From positions 1-8,442 of the forward strand of contig JAOZPO010000056.1 in NCBI GenBank assembly GCA_029932715.1: DNA of 8,442 bases, read 5' to 3'. A model generated the notes under the pieces. That model had not been told where the DNA came from and did no database searches. It saw only the letters and a list, made by a program, of their open reading frames with translations. This DNA comes from Halobacteria archaeon (GTDB lineage Archaea > Halobacteriota > Syntropharchaeia > Alkanophagales > Methanospirareceae). This document shows, one piece after another, positions 5,378 through 8,442 of the stretch. Positions within the stretch are counted from its first letter, which is position 1; the number at the start of each line of letters is the position of its first letter. The position numbers and the translations under genes are program-made.

Positions 5378-7399
5378 TTATACATAACGCGGATACAACT
5401 TACCCGCAGTTACGTTCATAGTCTTATGTATGACCCGCGGATACCCGTAGTCTTTATATAGTGCTGTCCGTAGTCCTTTGCCTGCATCCAGGACATAGGG
5501 AACGAACGAAGAGCTGCGTGCCATCCGGTAGTCGTATATCTCCGTTTTCCCCTGTGCTGGGATTGGGTAAATATTATTGCTTGCTGTCCTGTTGAATAAC
5601 ACGCTATGATACCTATCCATCTGTCTACCAGGCAGTGGAGTCCAGCGCTTGTAGGAATTCTTATTGCTTACAGGAGGGACCCATGTTTTAAAGCTGCTAA
5701 CCGTCCTGCCGTAGTAATATGCAGGAGAAAAGGTGGTACTACTTTGTTGCAAAACCGTTTCATCCTCTGTCTTACCCGTATGATTTACCCATGCCGTATT
5801 TACGTTCCCTGCTCTGTCGACTGTATGTGTACCGAGTTCATAGGTGCTATTTCGCATCAGTCCGTTTACATAATAGTACGTATCAGAAGTATTTGTCACC
5901 CAGATTCCATTCAGGAATACCATAGTATAGCGGAAATCAATATCTGACGGATTTGACCATGTCCACTTTAGCCATGTTTCGCCCCTTTGTGATAATTTTA
6001 AATCAACAATACTTGCAGGTGCCGTATTATCTGATGCGGACACGTATGCAGTCTTTTCCGCATTTACCATGCCATATCCATAGTCATCGTCTTTTCCCGT
6101 TGTTCCGATGTCTTCAGCGGTCTCCTGTAATAGCGCCCTTACCTGGACGTTGGTATAATCAGGATACGCGGACCATGCCAGAGCTGCCGTACCGGTAACA
6201 TGAGGGCACGCCATAGAAGTGCCACTCTTTGTTGCGTAACCGTTATTCAGATAGGTAGAATATATACTCACACCCGGTGCTGCAAGTTCAACATCCGAAC
6301 CGGTACTCGAGAAGCTAGCTCTATTATTAGCACTATCCGTTGCCGCAACCGCGATTACAGAGTCATATCTCCCAGGGTAAGTCACTGTATCTCCCGTACC
6401 ATCTGCATTACCCCTGTTCCCCGCGGATGCAACTAACAGCAATCCCGCATTGTATGCTTTATCACACGCATTACGAAAAGCGGTTGAGTCCTGAGTGGAG
6501 CCAATGCTCATTGAGATGATCTTTATATTGTTCTTCACCGACCAATCGATGCCAGCAATAACATCGCTTATATATCCCCGTCCTTCACTGTTCATCACCT
6601 TAACCGCATACAAATCTGCTTCCGGCGCTACACCCACAATACCTGCTCCGTTATCCCTGGCTGCTATTATACCTGCACAATGCGTTCCGTGACCATTATC
6701 ATCCTTCGGATCTGAATCCTCGTTTACAAAATCATATCCACCCTCGTAATTATCTGCTAAGTCTGGATGATTATAATCTATTCCAGTGTCAATAACAGAA
6801 ATAGCAATACCAGAACCTGCGTTCCCGCCCGGTGCAACATCACTCTTACCCTCTACGCCATTCCAGATCAGCTCTGCATTTATCCTATCAACACCCCAGG
6901 GCAAAGTCTCCGTTACCTGCACCTCATAATCAGGCTCTATGTATGCAACATCACTATCGCTCTCTAAAGAGGTAACCGCCGTCTCCTCTGGCATTGTGGC
7001 AGCAACCGCAGGAATTATCTGGTACTTATGTTTTATCTCGCCACGGTATTGTGTTATCAATTTGGGCTTCGGTTTACCCTTGAACATTACTATAACGCGA
7101 ACATTGCCCTCATCATCCGCATACCTGCCCTCCTTCATAGCTCTTCTCCCTGCTTGTGGTGCGCTAATACTTAGCGGAGAATCGTAAGAGACCTCTTTTA
7201 CTACTCTATCGTCATCAGCCCGCAGGGAAGTGCACTCTATCCCATTTGTAAGGCTTACCGGCGTTACCTGGCTGTTATTAATACAATTGTTGTAACCATG
7301 GGCAGTAAGCGCATTTGTGCCTGTTATCATCGGAGATGCCGTTCCTGCTGATACAATTAATGCAATCACAGCCATTATTAGCACTATCCTGCTCTGCAT
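5378..7399 (-). CDS. Secreted subtilisin-like serine protease (S8) with I9 propeptide and FN3-like domain
   Basis: 673 residues. Residues 1-21 form a signal peptide (basic start, long hydrophobic core, A-x-A/SP-type end), so the enzyme acts outside the membrane. About 99-160 resembles the I9 inhibitor propeptide that folds and then blocks the protease until removed. The catalytic domain is about 165-450 with all key residues present: Asp204 (VIDTGID), His237 (NGHGTHCAG), oxyanion Asn328 (SAGN) and Ser395 (GTSMACPH). About 458-545 looks like a fibronectin type III/Ig-like domain (TAPASIVDL, THTVDRAGNV). The last ~125 residues, rich in Tyr, Ser and Arg, match nothing I recognise. There is no C-terminal membrane anchor or sorting motif. 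Five of six N-glycosylation sequons fall after residue 500 (N503, N517, N539, N603, N662). The start ATG has GGGAG eight bases upstream. It is first of three minus-strand genes and a plausible Sec client of the downstream secD; 346 bp separate them, so a shared transcript is unlikely. Confidence 0.95.
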   Translation of the reverse strand: MQSRIVLIMAVIALIVSAGTASPMITGTNALTAHGYNNCINNSQVTPVSLTNGIECTSLRADDDRVVKEVSYDSPLSISAPQAGRRAMKEGRYADDEGNVRVIVMFKGKPKPKLITQYRGEIKHKYQIIPAVAATMPEETAVTSLESDSDVAYIEPDYEVQVTETLPWGVDRINAELIWNGVEGKSDVAPGGNAGSGIAISVIDTGIDYNHPDLADNYEGGYDFVNEDSDPKDDNGHGTHCAGIIAARDNGAGIVGVAPEADLYAVKVMNSEGRGYISDVIAGIDWSVKNNIKIISMSIGSTQDSTAFRNACDKAYNAGLLLVASAGNRGNADGTGDTVTYPGRYDSVIAVAATDSANNRASFSSTGSDVELAAPGVSIYSTYLNNGYATKSGTSMACPHVTGTAALAWSAYPDYTNVQVRALLQETAEDIGTTGKDDDYGYGMVNAEKTAYVSASDNTAPASIVDLKLSQRGETWLKWTWSNPSDIDFRYTMVFLNGIWVTNTSDTYYYVNGLMRNSTYELGTHTVDRAGNVNTAWVNHTGKTEDETVLQQSSTTFSPAYYYGRTVSSFKTWVPPVSNKNSYKRWTPLPGRQMDRYHSVLFNRTASNNIYPIPAQGKTEIYDYRMARSSSFVPYVLDAGKGLRTALYKDYGYPRVIHKTMNVTAGKLYPRYV

Positions 7400-7407
7400 T
7401 CTTTACG

Positions 7408-7412
7408 CTCCC
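7408..7412 (-). promoter_or_regulatory. Shine-Dalgarno site of the protease gene
   Basis: GGGAG on the minus strand lies 8 bases before the ATG at 7399. It is the only clear ribosome binding site near a start in this window and supports that start, as does the signal peptide that follows directly. Confidence 0.5.
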
Positions 7413-7437
7413 TTGTTTGCACTATTAATGTTGGATG

Positions 7438-7448
7438 CTATATTAAAA
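7438..7448 (-). promoter_or_regulatory. Candidate promoter of the protease gene
   Basis: TTTTAATATAG on the minus strand is a TATA-like box. A start about 26 bp downstream falls near 7417, which leaves a short leader that includes the GGGAG site at 7408-7412. A second AT-rich element (ATATTATATGG) lies farther upstream, around 7457-7467. Confidence 0.4.
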
Positions 7449-7477
7449 TGTTGTCTCCATATAATATTCTGAAGATT

Positions 7478-7486
7478 GTTTTATTT
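7478..7486 (+). promoter_or_regulatory. Candidate polC promoter (leaderless)
   Basis: GTTTTATTT is centred about 29 bp before the polC ATG at 7512. No Shine-Dalgarno sequence is present, so a leaderless or nearly leaderless transcript is the simplest reading. The 112-bp gap also carries the protease promoter on the other strand, making this a divergent promoter region. Confidence 0.35.
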
Positions 7487-7511
7487 ACCCGAACATTAAC
7501 ATTTGTAAAGA

Positions 7512-8442
7512 ATGACTGCGGCTTCGCTACACTACCATGAAACGTTGAAGGAGAAATTAAGGGCGGAGTGGAGAATAGCGAAAGAGGCGAGGAAAAGAGG
7601 TCTTGACCCTGCGCTTCAGCCGGAAATCAATATAACTAATGATCTCGCAGAGCGAGTTGAAGCACTTATAGGAATAGAAGGTGTGGGTGCACGCATACGT
7701 GAATTAGAACAACAAGGTAACAGTAGAGAAGAAACGGCATTAAAAATAGGCTATGACTTTGCAGAAGGTAAATTCGGACACTATAATCGCGTTATGCTAA
7801 TAGAATACGCAGTAAGGACAGCGGTGGCGATTCTCACTGAGGGTGTAGTTGCAGCGCCATTAGACGGGATTTCACGTGTTGAAGTAGCTATAAACGACAA
7901 TTCGAGCGAATATATAAAGATATTCTATTCAGGACCGATAAGAAGTGCAGGTGGGACGGCACAGGCGCTTTCTGTGTTAGCTGCGGATTGCATAAGGCGG
8001 AAGATGGGATTTGCTGCGTATGAGCCACGTGAAGAGGAGCTATGGCGGTATGCACTGGAGGTTGCTGCGTATGCGCAAATAGCTGGCTTGCAATACACTC
8101 CCTCGGACGATGAGGTAAAAGAAATAGTAAAGAACTGCCCTATATGCATTGATGGCGAACCGACGGAGAAGAAGGAGGTGGGTGGTTATAAAGACCTCGA
8201 GCGGGTCGCAACGAATAGGATAAGGGGTGGGATGGTGCTTGTGCTCACAGAAGGGATAGCAATGAAGGCGCCGAAGATAAAGCGGTATGTGGATAAACTT
8301 GGCATGGAGGGCTGGGACTGGTTGGCGAAACAGGCCAAATCGAAGAAGGATAAAGGCAAGAGGAACTTTTTAGATGATTTGATAGCAGGGAGGCCTGTAT
8401 TTGGACGTCCGGGGGAAAAAGGAGGATTCCGGCTTCGTTACG
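7512..8442 (+). CDS. polC: DNA polymerase II (PolD) large subunit DP2, N-terminal part
   Basis: Large catalytic subunit of the archaeal D-family replicative polymerase, which pairs with DP1 (PolB, the exonuclease subunit). The first 310 residues are present and the frame runs off the right edge; full proteins are usually over 1,000 residues, so the catalytic aspartates and C-terminal zinc-binding/PCNA-binding parts are outside. Family-conserved stretches in order: YHETLKEKL (8-16), [11 protein letters not shown] (44-54), [13 protein letters not shown] (81-93), [20 protein letters not shown] (97-116), [20 protein letters not shown] (140-159), [13 protein letters not shown] (193-205), [12 protein letters not shown] with a CxxC (208-219), [20 protein letters not shown] (231-250), KAPKIKRYV (252-260), and [19 protein letters not shown] (292-310). 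The start ATG at 7512 gives the usual N-terminus just before YHE-x-L. No frameshift is visible. PolD genes often carry inteins, but the usual insertion sites are beyond this window. DP1 is not adjacent on the visible side. Confidence 0.97.
   Translation, partial: MTAASLHYHETLKEKLRAEWRIAKEARKRGLDPALQPEINITNDLAERVEALIGIEGVGARIRELEQQGNSREETALKIGYDFAEGKFGHYNRVMLIEYAVRTAVAILTEGVVAAPLDGISRVEVAINDNSSEYIKIFYSGPIRSAGGTAQALSVLAADCIRRKMGFAAYEPREEELWRYALEVAAYAQIAGLQYTPSDDEVKEIVKNCPICIDGEPTEKKEVGGYKDLERVATNRIRGGMVLVLTEGIAMKAPKIKRYVDKLGMEGWDWLAKQAKSKKDKGKRNFLDDLIAGRPVFGRPGEKGGFRLRY

Noticed and set aside
5152..5385. 77-codon minus-strand frame between the protease and secD.
   Set aside because: Low-complexity Ser/Cys/Ile/Tyr-rich translation, overlaps the end of the protease gene, has no ribosome binding site and resembles no protein.
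7925..8149. 74-codon minus-strand frame within the polC region.
   Set aside because: Antisense to strongly conserved DP2 motifs ([24 protein letters not shown]); a shadow frame.

Overview
The window looks like a piece of a euryarchaeal chromosome. The main evidence is the start of a D-family DNA polymerase large subunit (DP2), together with an archaeal SecD, a TrpB2-type tryptophan synthase beta chain and a HcyBio (DUF39)-CBS protein of the kind used by methanogens to make homocysteine. Base composition is moderate, Arg is often AGG/AGA and Ile often ATA. Starts are mostly without Shine-Dalgarno sequences and have AT-rich TATA-like boxes a short distance upstream. A methanogen-related lineage fits best. 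An ANME-1/Syntrophoarchaeum-like origin is possible, but this is an impression and was not tested.

Layout. Positions 1-1106 (+) hold the 3' part of trpB2, cut by the window edge. Positions 1107-1666 hold no firm gene. They contain a potentially branched RNA structure (1115-1237), a strong hairpin terminator (1264-1304), a TATA-like/palindrome promoter arrangement (about 1311-1350), and a short reading frame split by a single TGA (1356-1589). Three minus-strand genes follow: HcyBio-CBS (1667-3190), secD (3310-5031) and a secreted subtilisin-like protease (5378-7399), the protease being first in the direction of transcription. Between secD and the protease, 5032-5377 carries the secD promoter region with palindromes, and a short plus-strand stretch that may be a decayed HEPN/HepT-like (DUF86) toxin gene. 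A 112-bp divergent promoter region separates the protease from polC (DP2), which starts at 7512 (+) and runs off the right edge.

How the genes relate. This is a mixed housekeeping neighbourhood, not one pathway: tryptophan synthesis, homocysteine/sulfur assimilation, Sec-dependent export, an exported protease (a plausible Sec client) and DNA replication. The usual partners SecF, the NIL/ferredoxin partner of HcyBio, and TrpA are not in the window. I saw no new defence system or mobile element. The most interesting signals are an internal duplication in the SecD ectodomain, the intergenic RNA and interrupted-ORF region after trpB2, and the possible toxin relic upstream of secD.
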